NCBI GenBank assembly: GCA_964531215.1
Contig: CAZHFK010000003.1
Location: forward strand, 1-43,831
Direction of reading: 5' to 3'
Source of the DNA: WJKP01 sp964531215
GTDB taxonomy: Bacteria; Patescibacteriota; Patescibacteriia; CAIXNZ01
DNA: 43,831 nt
Below, in pieces: positions 22,829 through 31,650 of the stretch. The notes under the pieces were generated by a model. The model made no database searches. It worked only from the letters and a program-made list of their open reading frames with translations, and was not told the origin of the DNA. The stretch's first letter is position 1, and every line of letters starts with the position of its first letter. A program made the position numbers and the translations under genes.

Positions 22829-23635
22829 TTATATTTCTATTTCAGTATTGATACGCTGAATATTTTGAGCCAGTTTTGTTTTAGGATTGATTTCCAAATA
22901 AACAGCATTGATTTGGCAAATACCTGATTCCGGTAAGTTGGCTGATTTGGTTGTTTCATTAATAAAATTATTGATAATAGTTTTTTTATCAAGACCAATT
23001 ACCGAATCTTTGGGGCCTGTCATGCCCAGGTCTGTCAAATAAGCGGTACCATTTTGTAGAATTTGATCATCAGCTGTTTGCACATGAGTATGAGTTCCGA
23101 TTAGTGCGGAAACTTGACCATCCAAATAAAAGCCTAAAGCTTTTTTTTCACTGGTGGCTTCGGCATGAAAATCAATAATAATGCCAGCTGGTTTTTTAGA
23201 CTGATAATTGTCAATAATTTGTTTAGCTGCAAGAAACGGGCAACTAAAATCAGCTTGTTCTTTAAAAAATACTCTACCTATTAAGTTTATCACAAGCAAA
23301 TTATTTTGGCCAATTTTAAGTAATTTCTCTCCTTGGCCGGGTTCATCTTCAAGATAATTAGCCGGTCGAATTAAAGGTGAATTTTTTTGATTTAAAATAT
23401 CAGCAGCAGTTTGTTTGTCCCAAACATGATTACCAGAAGTGAAAAAATCAATGCCAGCTTCTTCCATTTCTTCAATTGTCGCCGGAGTTACGCCTCTGCC
23501 ATGAGCCAAGTTTTCTGCATTAGCCAAAATAAGATCTGGCTGATATTGTTTTTGTAATTCAGGTAAAATTTTTTTTATGGCTTCACGTCCAATTTTGCCA
23601 AAAATATCACCAAAGAATAAAATTTTAATTGACAT
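22829..23635 (-). CDS. ymdB: YmdB-type metallophosphoesterase
   Basis: 268 residues. The sequence MSIKILFFGDIFGKIGREAIKKILPEL carries the first metal-binding Asp, NAENLAHGRGVTP the Asn/Glu, SGNHVWDK the GNH motif, and GTHTHVQTADDQIL the closing His cluster. This family hydrolyses 2',3'-cyclic nucleotides; in several bacteria ymdB lies directly after rny, as here, and affects RNase Y-linked RNA metabolism. The spacer to rny holds dispersed repeat copy B. Confidence 0.92.
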   Translation of the reverse strand: MSIKILFFGDIFGKIGREAIKKILPELQKQYQPDLILANAENLAHGRGVTPATIEEMEEAGIDFFTSGNHVWDKQTAADILNQKNSPLIRPANYLEDEPGQGEKLLKIGQNNLLVINLIGRVFFKEQADFSCPFLAAKQIIDNYQSKKPAGIIIDFHAEATSEKKALGFYLDGQVSALIGTHTHVQTADDQILQNGTAYLTDLGMTGPKDSVIGLDKKTIINNFINETTKSANLPESGICQINAVYLEINPKTKLAQNIQRINTEIEI

Positions 23636-23657
23636 ATTTAATTTAGTACTTGGTTGG

Positions 23658-23779
23658 GTTAGCCTGCCTTTGCTAAAGCTATGGCAGGCAGGGAGGCTGG
23701 TTAAGTTTTGAGAAGTCGGTTGTTGGTGTTTTTAAAACCAATTTCTATAAACTGATAACTTAACCAGCGTCTTTGACCA
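23658..23779 (+). repeat. Dispersed structured repeat, copy B
   Basis: About 122 bp, homologous along its whole length to 12072-12192. GCCTGCC (23662-23668) pairs with GGCAGGC (23683-23689), and GCTGGTTAAGTT (23696-23707) pairs perfectly with AACTTAACCAGC (23757-23768), enclosing a TTGGT/ACCAA hairpin. It fills the spacer between rny and ymdB. Palindromes built on GCCTGCC and CTATGGCAGG recur in CPR genomes as far as I recall. Confidence 0.7.
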
Positions 23780-23786
23780 TTTATTA

Positions 23787-25310
23787 TTACCTGGCATATT
23801 CAGTTACTCGCATTTCGCGAATAACATTAACCTTAATTTCGCCAGGGTATTTCAGTTCTTCTTCTATTTTATGAGCAATATTTTGAGCCAGTTTAGTTGC
23901 TTTAAAATCATCAATTTCTTCTGGCACAACAAAAACTCTGATTTCACGTCCGGCTTGAATAGCATAAGTTCGTTGTACGCCATCAAAAGTGTTGGCCACA
24001 TTTTCCAGTTCTTCCAATCTTTGCAAATATCTTTCATAAGTGTCTTTTCTGGCACCAGGTCGAGCGCCTGAAATAGCATCAGCTACTTTAACTATAATAC
24101 CTTCCAAGCTTTGCGGTGAATCTTCATGATGAGCAATACACATATAAGCGACTTCTTCGGACATATTGAATTTTTTCATAATATCATAACCAATTTCCGG
24201 ATGTCCGCCTTTGACTTCATGATCAACAGCTTTGCCTATGTCATGGAAAAGCCCGCCTTTTTTACAAACAGTTACATCAGCGCCTAATTCTTCAGCCAAA
24301 AGCCCGGCTAAATGAGCGACTTCCATTGAATGCAACAAGACATTATGTCCATAGCTGGTCCTAAATTTTAAACGACCTAAAATTTGAACCAATTTAGGAT
24401 CAATACCAGTGATACCCATTTCATATAAAGAATTTTCGCCGGCTTTTTTGATTTCTACGGCTATTTCTTTTTTGGCATTTTCAATAGCTTCTTCAATTCT
24501 GGCCGGATGAATACGGCCGTCTAAAATTAAAGCTTCTAAGGCTCGTTTAGCTACATGACGTCTGATTGGTGAAAAACCGGAAATAGTAATTGCCATTGGC
24601 GTATCATCAACTACGATCTCTACACCGGTTAATTGTTCTATTGTTCTAATATTTCTGCCTTCACGACCAATAATGCGGCCTTTCATTTCATCATTGGGCA
24701 AATCAACCGTAGTCGTGGTAATTTCTTGTGATTGGGGAATAGAACAGCGCTGAATAGCTAAAGAAAGAATTTCTTTGGCTTGTTTGTCAATTTCTTCCTG
24801 GCCTTCTTCTTTTAATTTTTTAATGCGGGCCAAAATATCGTCTTTGACCAGTTGCTCGGTATTTTCCAAAAGAATTTCTTTGGCTTCATCTCGAGTCATT
24901 TTGGCAATTTTTTCCAGCTTAGCCAGTTGATCATCTTTAATTTTATTGATTTTTTCTTTGACTTGTTCTATTTCTTTGGCTTTATCCAGTAATTTTTGCT
25001 GTTTGTTTTCCAGGTCCAGTAATTTTTGATCAAATACACTTTCTCTTTTTTCCAATCTTTTTTGCAAATGATTAACTTCTTCACGCCTTTGTCTTTCTTC
25101 TTTTTTGGCTTCATCAATAATGTTTAAAGCTTTATCCTTGGCTTGTAAAAGAATTTCTTTTTGTTTGCTTTTGGCTTCAGAAATTAGATTTTGGACTTTG
25201 GCTTCAGCGCCTTCAATTTCTCGCTGGGCAATAAATTTGCGCACAAAATAACCAATAGCAAAACCGGCTATTATAGCAACAGCCGAGACAATAAAATTTA
25301 AAAGTGTCAT
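23787..25310 (-). CDS. rny: Ribonuclease Y
   Basis: 507 residues, the standard RNase Y length. One N-terminal TM helix (about 3-25) anchors it to the membrane. A long coiled coil rich in Lys/Glu follows (about 30-190), then a KH RNA-binding domain with GRIIGREGRNIRTIE and an HD nuclease domain with LFHDIGKAVDHE. It starts endonucleolytic mRNA decay at the inner membrane face. TAGGAG precedes the ATG. Transcription probably begins at the TAAGCT promoter near 25526. Confidence 0.96.
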   Translation of the reverse strand: MTLLNFIVSAVAIIAGFAIGYFVRKFIAQREIEGAEAKVQNLISEAKSKQKEILLQAKDKALNIIDEAKKEERQRREEVNHLQKRLEKRESVFDQKLLDLENKQQKLLDKAKEIEQVKEKINKIKDDQLAKLEKIAKMTRDEAKEILLENTEQLVKDDILARIKKLKEEGQEEIDKQAKEILSLAIQRCSIPQSQEITTTTVDLPNDEMKGRIIGREGRNIRTIEQLTGVEIVVDDTPMAITISGFSPIRRHVAKRALEALILDGRIHPARIEEAIENAKKEIAVEIKKAGENSLYEMGITGIDPKLVQILGRLKFRTSYGHNVLLHSMEVAHLAGLLAEELGADVTVCKKGGLFHDIGKAVDHEVKGGHPEIGYDIMKKFNMSEEVAYMCIAHHEDSPQSLEGIIVKVADAISGARPGARKDTYERYLQRLEELENVANTFDGVQRTYAIQAGREIRVFVVPEEIDDFKATKLAQNIAHKIEEELKYPGEIKVNVIREMRVTEYAR

Positions 25311-25525
25311 AATTTTCTCCTATGGTAAAACAGAGATAAAGGTTTTAAAATGAACATTAAAAACCAGCGATTGTGTTTAATCGATAGTTTGGAAATTGAG
25401 TGTTTAAAATTTTGTTATATGAGTTCATTGGGGAAATTTAATTCTGCTTTTTAAAATCTGATGATCCTGAAATAACTTTTTTAGTAAAGCCTCTTCTCTG
25501 TTTATTAATTTATTTAAGTAATGTT

Positions 25526-25554
25526 AGCTTAACATAGATTTAATATTTTGACAA
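25526..25554 (-). promoter_or_regulatory. rny promoter, TTGTCA-N17-TAAGCT
   Basis: On the minus strand TTGTCA (25554-25549), 17 bases, TAAGCT (25531-25526), preceded by TGT. The leader to rny is about 210 bases with no ORF of note. Its -35 box overlaps the -35 box of the divergent plus-strand promoter. Confidence 0.55.
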
Positions 25555-25576
25555 GATTAGTGAAATATTTTATATT
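25548..25576 (+). promoter_or_regulatory. Promoter of the 119-residue protein gene
   Basis: TTGACA (25548-25553), 17 bases, TATATT (25571-25576). It shares its -35 region with the divergent rny promoter. Apart from these promoters, nothing else is seen between 25311 and 25621. Confidence 0.7.
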
Positions 25577-25621
25577 TTAGATAACCTGTAAATTTGAAAA
25601 TTTAAAAAGGAGGCAATAGCA

Positions 25622-25981
25622 ATGGAAATACCTAAAAAGTATAAGCAATTTTTGAATCAAGGAGTCAAGTTGGAAATAAACGAACAACAAAAAACTTTCA
25701 GATTTATTTTTGAAAATGATTATGCTTTGGTAAAACAATTTTTGCTTTTTTTGGATATGACTGATTTTTTGCCATATGAACTACGACTTTATATTTTGGG
25801 CCCTTGTACTGAGTGCGAGCAAATATATGGTTCGGAATCGTCTGGTGAAACTTTAAAGGAAAATATCCAAAGAGCAAAGCAAGCAGAGACAAAGGAAGGC
25901 TATCTTTATATTCATGTTTGTCCTGAGTGTTCTTTTAAAATTTTGGGTAGCTTGGGTTTTGGCGAAAAAAAATGTCATTAG
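25622..25981 (+). CDS. 119-residue Cys-pair protein of unknown function
   Basis: AAAGGAGG sits 8 bases before the ATG. The N-terminal 60 residues look like an alpha/beta unit. Two CxxC pairs follow, CTEC near 62-65 and CPEC near 100-103, with a final Cys-His (KKCH), which suggests a zinc-binding site. No signal peptide. The second pair resembles ACPEC in the unknown protein at 32079-32582. The gene is a single-cistron unit with its own consensus promoter and terminator. Confidence 0.65.
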   Translation: MEIPKKYKQFLNQGVKLEINEQQKTFRFIFENDYALVKQFLLFLDMTDFLPYELRLYILGPCTECEQIYGSESSGETLKENIQRAKQAETKEGYLYIHVCPECSFKILGSLGFGEKKCH

Positions 25982-26016
25982 CCAATTTAAAATCAGAATA
26001 TTGTTAATAATTTAAA

Positions 26017-26040
26017 AAAAGACTGCGCTAGCAGTCTTTT
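26017..26040 (+). terminator. Terminator after the 119-residue ORF
   Basis: AAAAGACTGC (26017-26026), loop GCTA, GCAGTCTTTT (26031-26040). Perfect 10-bp stem. Confidence 0.85.
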
Positions 26041-26044
26041 AAAA

Positions 26045-26112
26045 TTGACTTTTTAACTAAGAAGCAGTATATTGAATAAACAAGAGGACGAGTATATCTC
26101 CTTGTTTTTATA
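26045..26112 (+). promoter_or_regulatory. infB promoter with an immediate terminator-like leader hairpin
   Basis: TTGACT (26045-26050), 17 bases, TATATT (26068-26073); start near 26080. The first transcribed bases, CAAGAGGA, pair (one mismatch, one G-U) with TCTCCTTG ending at 26104, followed by TTTTTAT. The transcript would therefore meet a terminator-like hairpin about 25 bases after its start, 110 bases before infB. Confidence 0.5.
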
Positions 26113-26220
26113 ATTAAAAAGGATTTATTGGGCAATTTAAATTGGTAAATAAATATATTTTAATATATAATATTCAAATTTTGATAAATAAGGCCTGATG
26201 CCTAATTATCAAATTCAATT

Positions 26221-28218
26221 ATGAATGTTACGGAATTAGCCAGAAAACTTAAATTAACAACCACAGAACTTTTGGAAATATTGCCGGAGTTCGGTTTTGA
26301 TATTGGTAAAAAAGCGATTAAAGTTGATGATAAAGTAGCACGTAAAATTTTGGATAAAAGCTCTGAAATTAAAGATAAAATAGAAGCCAATAAAAAAGCC
26401 AAATTGGAAGAATTTAAAAGTTTACAACAGCAAGATGGTGATAGTGAACAAAAAAAAGAAGTTGAAGTGCCTTCGGTTGTAACAGTTAGGGAGTTGGCTC
26501 GGATAATTGATCAGCCGGTTAATGAGATTATTAAAGAATTAATGAAAAATGGGGTAATGGCTTCTTTAAATGAAAGAATTGATTTTGAAACAGCTTCTAT
26601 TATTGCCGATGAATTTAATGTAATACTAAAATTAGCTGAGGATTTGGGAAAAACAGAGTTTAAGCGTGAAGATATTAAATCAATTATTGGCCGTGAACAA
26701 AAATCTGATTTAAAATCCAGAGCACCGGTTGTGGTGGTTATGGGGCATGTTGATCATGGTAAAACCAAACTGCTTGATACTATTCGTAAGTCCAATGTTG
26801 TTGAAGCCGAAGCAGGCGGGATTACTCAGCATATTGGTGCTTATCAAGTTGAAAAAAAGAATAATAAAATTACTTTTATTGATACGCCTGGCCATGAAGC
26901 TTTTACAGCCATGAGGTCAAGAGGCGCCAAAATAGCTGATGTGGCAATTTTAGTAGTTGCAGCCAATGACAGCATTAAGCCACAAACAGTTGAAGCCATT
27001 AAAATTATTCAGCAGGCCCAAATTCCCATGATCGTGGCGATTAATAAGGTTGATTTGCCAGAGGCTAATATTGAAAAAGTTAAGCAAGATTTATCAGCTA
27101 TGAATTTAACTCCCGAGGATTGGGGGGGGAATACTATTACAGTACCGATTTCCGCCAAAGAAAATATTGGACTGGATGATTTATTGGATACCATTTTATT
27201 GGTCAGTGAAATGGAAAAAGATAAAATAGTGGCCAATCCTGACAAAGAAGCAATTGGCACAATAATTGAATCGCATATTGATAAAGGAGAAGGTCCAGTG
27301 GCAACCATTTTAGTGCAAAACGGTACTTTGCAAGTGGGTGATAATATTTGTATTGATGATGTGTTTTTTGGTAAAGCCAGAAATTTGAAGAATTATAAAA
27401 ATAAGACAATTGATCAAGCCGGTCCCTCAGTACCGGTTAAAGTAATTGGTTTAAAATATGCGCCTAAAGTGGGAGATATTGTGGAGGTTAAATGTAAAAT
27501 TGAAAGAAAACATAAAAAGACCAAAGCTTTTGATATTAGTAAAGAGGAAGATTCTGTTGTTAAACAGCCAATTGTCAGCGAAGAAGAATCAGAAGAAACA
27601 GGCGTTAAAATAATTAATTTAATTATCAAAGCTGATGTTTTGGGTTCTTTGGAAGCAATTACCGAATCTTTGGAAAAAATAGACACAGAAGAAGTTAAAG
27701 TTAAAGTTATTTCCAAGGGTTTGGGCAATATTACTGATACTGATATTAATTTGGCTGATAGTTCTGGCGCCTTAATTATTGGTTTTAATGTTAAGGCTAT
27801 TCCTTTGGCCCAGGATTTAGCTAGAGAAAAAAATATAAAAATTCAATATTATGACGTTATTTATAAATTAATTGAAGATATCAAAGAGCGCTTGTCTGAA
27901 TTGCTTTCACCGGAAATAATCAGACATGATCTTGGTAAATTAAAAGTGTTGGCGATTTTTAGAACCGAAGCTAAAAGCATGATTATTGGCGGTAAAGTTT
28001 TAGAGGGCAAGGTAGTTAAACCGGCAAAAGCAGATGTTTTGCGAGATAAAGAATTGATTTTCAGCGGAGAAATAACTGAATTGCAAGCCGGCAAACAAGA
28101 AGTTAATGAAGTCCCGGAAAGTCAGGAATGCGGTTTAAAATTTGAAGGTAAGGCTGAAATACAAGAAGGTGATGTTTTGCAGGTTTATCAGGAAGAAATT
28201 GTAACTAAAAAATTATAA
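26221..28218 (+). CDS. infB: Translation initiation factor IF-2
   Basis: 665 residues, a short IF-2. The N-terminal IF2_N-like unit (VTELARKLKLTTTELLEILPEFG) is followed by a second one (VTVRELARIIDQPVNEIIKELMKNGVMASLN). The GTPase core carries GHVDHGKT near 174-181, DTPGHEAF and NKVD, and the C-terminal domains end with EGKAEIQEGDVLQVYQEE. It delivers initiator tRNA to the 30S subunit. No SD is present at the ATG. Confidence 0.97.
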   Translation: MNVTELARKLKLTTTELLEILPEFGFDIGKKAIKVDDKVARKILDKSSEIKDKIEANKKAKLEEFKSLQQQDGDSEQKKEVEVPSVVTVRELARIIDQPVNEIIKELMKNGVMASLNERIDFETASIIADEFNVILKLAEDLGKTEFKREDIKSIIGREQKSDLKSRAPVVVVMGHVDHGKTKLLDTIRKSNVVEAEAGGITQHIGAYQVEKKNNKITFIDTPGHEAFTAMRSRGAKIADVAILVVAANDSIKPQTVEAIKIIQQAQIPMIVAINKVDLPEANIEKVKQDLSAMNLTPEDWGGNTITVPISAKENIGLDDLLDTILLVSEMEKDKIVANPDKEAIGTIIESHIDKGEGPVATILVQNGTLQVGDNICIDDVFFGKARNLKNYKNKTIDQAGPSVPVKVIGLKYAPKVGDIVEVKCKIERKHKKTKAFDISKEEDSVVKQPIVSEEESEETGVKIINLIIKADVLGSLEAITESLEKIDTEEVKVKVISKGLGNITDTDINLADSSGALIIGFNVKAIPLAQDLAREKNIKIQYYDVIYKLIEDIKERLSELLSPEIIRHDLGKLKVLAIFRTEAKSMIIGGKVLEGKVVKPAKADVLRDKELIFSGEITELQAGKQEVNEVPESQECGLKFEGKAEIQEGDVLQVYQEEIVTKKL

Positions 28219-28225
28219 AAAGAAA

Positions 28226-28250
28226 ACCGGCCCAGAAAAACTGAGCCGGT
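28226..28250 (-). terminator. Terminator of the minus-strand membrane protein gene
   Basis: ACCGGC and GCCGGT (28226-28231, 28245-28250) with inner CAG/CTG around an A5 loop. On the minus strand it is followed by TTTTCTTTTT, so it mainly serves the gene at 28270-28812, and may also slow infB transcripts. Confidence 0.75.
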
Positions 28251-28269
28251 GGTTGAATGAAATTGTCAT

Positions 28270-28812
28270 TCATTTATAGAGCTTGCCCGAGACGTTGGCT
28301 GCCAAGTCCCAAGCAATAATCCCTGTGAAGATTAGCCCGATAATGCTGATTGATACTGCTGCCGTTATTATAAATAGCCAGGCGGCAATTTGTACTAGGA
28401 CCATCAACATTTCGGAAGCCAATCCCATTTTAGTCAGAATACCAGTCACCAGCAAAAGGCCGGTTATCACTACCCAGTAAGTAATGATGAATATCGGTAT
28501 CCTTCTTACAGTTTGCTTGGCATGCTTGCGAAAGATGATTATAGTGATCATCACCGCAAGCCATGATCCCAAACTGTTAATTATGGCAAAGGCTGCCATA
28601 ATCTCCAGCTTGTACAGCAGATAGGTAAGCGTAATACTTACCCACCAGCTGCCAATAACCCAGGGCCCTTCTTTCCAGTAGGATCTATTATAGATTCTTA
28701 GCCAAAGCCCCCTCTTTTTGGGTAACGGTGTGTAATAGTTTCGGACGATGACCAAGCTGAATCCTACTACACACAGCACCGTGTTTACGATTGTAAACAT
28801 TTCAAAAGTCAT
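28270..28812 (-). CDS. 180-residue polytopic membrane protein of unknown function
   Basis: The start is the ATG at 28812, chosen because AAGGAGG lies 6 bases before it; an upstream in-frame start at 28842 would read through the SD. The product has about five hydrophobic helices (for example FEMFTIVNTVLCVVGFSLVI and the WLFIITAAVSISIIGLIFTG end) joined by short basic loops. No signal or catalytic motif was seen and no family recognised. It has its own perfect consensus promoter and terminator, so it is a single-cistron unit. Codon use is more GC-rich than in infB. Confidence 0.7.
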   Translation of the reverse strand: MTFEMFTIVNTVLCVVGFSLVIVRNYYTPLPKKRGLWLRIYNRSYWKEGPWVIGSWWVSITLTYLLYKLEIMAAFAIINSLGSWLAVMITIIIFRKHAKQTVRRIPIFIITYWVVITGLLLVTGILTKMGLASEMLMVLVQIAAWLFIITAAVSISIIGLIFTGIIAWDLAANVSGKLYK

Positions 28813-28863
28813 TTTTTCCTCCTTATATTGGGAAGTTTTCAAGGTTTATCTTTAACTATTTAA

Positions 28864-28892
28864 ATTATAGCATATTTTAACATAAATGTCAA
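28864..28892 (-). promoter_or_regulatory. Perfect consensus promoter for the 180-residue membrane protein
   Basis: On the minus strand TTGACA (28892-28887), 17 bases, TATAAT (28869-28864). The last nine spacer bases plus -10 (AAAATATGCTATAAT) are identical to those of P2 at 19979. Confidence 0.8.
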
Positions 28893-28924
28893 TAGTAGTT
28901 TAATTAATTAATAATTTAATTTTT

Positions 28925-29255
28925 ATGCCTNNNNNNNNNNTTAAATTCATCAAATTTTGAACAAGAGGTTTTACAAAGTGACGAGCCTGTTTTGGTTGAT
29001 TTTTGGGCTGAATGGTGCGGGCCATGCAAAATGATGGGCCCTATTTTAGAAGAATTAGCTGAAAATATGGCTGATCAGCCGGTTAAAATTGCCAAATGTA
29101 ATGTTGATGAAAATGGTGAATTAGCTGAAAAATATGAGATTATGTCTATTCCGGCTTTTAAAATTTTTAAAAACGGTCAAGTTGTTGACGAATGGGTTGG
29201 CGCCCAAAGCCTAGAAGCTTTAAAAGAAAAATTAGAAAAATATATTGAAAAATAA
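28925..29255 (+). CDS. trxA: Thioredoxin, interrupted by an assembly gap
   Basis: The readable frame from 28941 to the stop at 29255 gives SSNFEQEVLQSDEPVLVDFW, the active site AEWCGPCKMMGP and the cis-proline loop SIPAFKIF. This is a thioredoxin of normal length for about 105 codons. An ATG at 28925 lies just before ten N (28931-28940). Ten unknown bases put it out of frame, so the true gap must be a multiple of 3 for this ATG to be the start. Thioredoxin reduces protein disulfides and is recharged by the reductase encoded just downstream. Confidence 0.92.
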
Positions 29256-29391
29256 GTTTATAATCCCCAAAGGATAGTCTATTTTTAGAGATTATTAGCT
29301 TTTATGATTATTAGTCTTTAAATAATCAAAATTAGCTTTTTTAGGCTTAGTTAGTCGTTTAAACTTATAATTAATAATTTTGATATACATT

Positions 29392-30348
29392 ATGCCGGAA
29401 ATTTATGATTTGATCATTGTAGGCGGCGGACCAGCTGGCTTAACAGCTGGTATTTATGCTTCACGCCGTAAATTAAAAAATTTAATAATTACCAAAGATA
29501 TTGGCGGGCAGGCTGCCACAGTACCTAAAATTGAAAATTATCCAGGGTTTATGGAAGTCGATGGTTTTAATTTAACCGAGACAATGAAAAAACAAGCCGA
29601 AGCGTTTGGTACTGAATTTATTTTTCAAGAAGTTAAAAAAATCAGTCAGGCAAGGGATTTATTTAAAGCCGAAACCATAACCGGTGAGCAATATTTGGCT
29701 CAATCTTTGATTTTATCATTTGGTGTAACACCTCGTAATTTAGATGTGCCAGGAGAGGTTGAGTTTACTAATAAAGGCGTGACTTATTGCGCTAATTGTG
29801 ATGCGCCTTTGTATAAGGATAAAATTGTGGCTGTCGTGGGTGGTGGTAATTCGGCTTTGGATGCTGCTGAATATTTGTCTAAAATAGCTCAAAAAGTTTA
29901 TTTAATTCATCGCCGTTCCGAATTTCGTGGTGATGAGGTTTTGGTTGATAAAATAAAAAATCAAGCTAATATTGAATTGGTTCTGGATAGTACTATTAAA
30001 GAAATCAAAGGTGATAAATTTGTGCAAAGTATTAATGTTGAAAATTTAAAAAATAAAGAAATAAATAATTTGAAGGTTGCCGGTGTTTTTATTGAAATAG
30101 GCCATGTGGTTAGTGCTGATCCTGTTCGTCAGACTGTTGATTTGGATAAGCAAAATCAAATTATCATTGATGATTATTGCCATACCAGTCAGCCGGGTAT
30201 TTTTGCGGCTGGTGATGTTGCTTCCGGCGAATATAAACAAATTATTATTGCGGCCGGTGAAGGAGCTAAGGCCGCCTTGTCAGCTTATAAATATTTACAG
30301 CATAAAAAAGGTGAAAAAGGAGATGTTTTGGATTGGTCATTAAATTAA
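29392..30348 (+). CDS. trxB: Thioredoxin reductase
   Basis: 318 residues from the ATG at 29392 (a TTG four codons earlier is less likely). FAD-binding GGGPAGLTAGIYASRR at the N-terminus, the redox pair CANC in VTYCANCDAPLYKD, NADPH-binding VVGGGNSALDAAEYL, and C-terminal FAAGDVASGEYKQIIIAAGEG. It transfers electrons from NADPH through FAD to thioredoxin, encoded immediately upstream; together they form the cytoplasmic thiol-reducing system. No SD. Confidence 0.95.
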   Translation: MPEIYDLIIVGGGPAGLTAGIYASRRKLKNLIITKDIGGQAATVPKIENYPGFMEVDGFNLTETMKKQAEAFGTEFIFQEVKKISQARDLFKAETITGEQYLAQSLILSFGVTPRNLDVPGEVEFTNKGVTYCANCDAPLYKDKIVAVVGGGNSALDAAEYLSKIAQKVYLIHRRSEFRGDEVLVDKIKNQANIELVLDSTIKEIKGDKFVQSINVENLKNKEINNLKVAGVFIEIGHVVSADPVRQTVDLDKQNQIIIDDYCHTSQPGIFAAGDVASGEYKQIIIAAGEGAKAALSAYKYLQHKKGEKGDVLDWSLN

Positions 30349-30354
30349 TTTTTT

Positions 30355-31557
30355 ATGAAATTATCAAACAGGGCGAAAAATACACCGGCTTCACCGATTA
30401 GAAAATTTGCCCATTTGGAAACTGAGGCAGTTAAAAAAGGTATTAAAGTTTTTCATTTTAATATTGGCCAGCCCGATATGCAAACCCCTCGGCGTATCAG
30501 GAAAATTTTTCGTCGCTTTAAAGGTAAGATTGTTTTATATGCTCCGTCACGCGGTATACCTGAAACAATCGCTGCCTGGCAAAAATATTATTTAAGCCAT
30601 GGTATAAGTTTGACTGCCGAAGATATTATAGTGACGCTGGGCGGGTCAGAAGCCATTTTATTTACCTTGATGGCTGTTTGTGATCCGGTTGATGAGGTTT
30701 TGGTTTTTGAACCTTTTTATACCAATTATAGCGGTTTTGCGGCCATGACTAATACTAAATTAGTGCCTTTAACAACAACTTCTGAAAATAATTGGCAATT
30801 GGGTGATTCTGATTTTATTCAATCTAAAATAACGGATAAGACCAAAGCGATTTTAATTTGTAATCCCAATAATCCGACCGGTGCTGTTTATAATAAAGAA
30901 GAGCTGCAAAAATTAGTCAATCTGGCTTATAAAAATAATTTATATTTAATTTCCGACGAAGTTTATCGCGAGTTTATTTTTAACGGAGAAGACCATTATT
31001 CGGTTTTAGATTTTCCGGAAATCAGGGATCGGGCGATTGTGATTGATTCGGTTTCCAAACGTTTTAACCACTGCGGGGGGCGGGTTGGCTGTTTGGTTTC
31101 ACATAACCAGGAATTGGTAAATAATATTTTAAAATTTGCCCAGGCTCGTTTGGCTGTGCCGACTTTGGAGCAGTTATCGGTTATACCTTTATTAAATGCG
31201 CCTAAAGAATACACTGATTCAGCCCGGCAGGAATACAAAAAAAGAAGAGATATTATTTATGATATTTTAAAAACAATTCCCGGCGTAGAATGTAGTTTGC
31301 CTCAAGGTTCTTTTTATATAATTGCCAAATTACCAATTGATGATGCAGAAAAATTTGTAGCCTGGATGTTAAAAGATTTTTCTTATAATAATCAAACCGT
31401 TATGGTTACTCCGGCTGAGTCTTTTTATTTAACACCTGGGTTAGGTAAAAACGAAGTTAGAATAGCCTATGTTTTAAATGAAAAAGATACCAGGCAAGCT
31501 ATGATCGTTTTTAAAAAAGGTTTGGCAGAATATCTGAAATTGAAAAATGATGATTAA
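30355..31557 (+). CDS. Class I/II PLP-dependent aminotransferase
   Basis: 400 residues. The fold-type I markers are present: NPNNPTGAVY for cofactor binding, the SDEVYREFIF Asp-Tyr pair, and the Schiff-base lysine near 234 in VSKRFNHCGGRVG. The final arginine region is NEVRIAYVLNE. It is aspartate aminotransferase-like (subgroup I), but the amino-acid substrate cannot be fixed from sequence. It starts 6 bp after trxB, so it is probably in the same operon. No SD. Confidence 0.88.
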   Translation: MKLSNRAKNTPASPIRKFAHLETEAVKKGIKVFHFNIGQPDMQTPRRIRKIFRRFKGKIVLYAPSRGIPETIAAWQKYYLSHGISLTAEDIIVTLGGSEAILFTLMAVCDPVDEVLVFEPFYTNYSGFAAMTNTKLVPLTTTSENNWQLGDSDFIQSKITDKTKAILICNPNNPTGAVYNKEELQKLVNLAYKNNLYLISDEVYREFIFNGEDHYSVLDFPEIRDRAIVIDSVSKRFNHCGGRVGCLVSHNQELVNNILKFAQARLAVPTLEQLSVIPLLNAPKEYTDSARQEYKKRRDIIYDILKTIPGVECSLPQGSFYIIAKLPIDDAEKFVAWMLKDFSYNNQTVMVTPAESFYLTPGLGKNEVRIAYVLNEKDTRQAMIVFKKGLAEYLKLKNDD

Positions 31558-31596
31558 TTAGTGATAAAGTTTTCAAAATTAGCTCCCATTAAATTA

Positions 31597-31620
31597 AAGA
31601 GTTTAAAAAAACTCTTTTAT
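31597..31620 (+). terminator. Terminator after the aminotransferase gene
   Basis: AAAGAGTTT pairs with AAACTCTTT (31597-31605, 31609-31617), followed by TATTTTTTTG. Confidence 0.7.
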
Positions 31621-31650
31621 TTTTTTGTAAATTTGTTATTATAAAAATAT

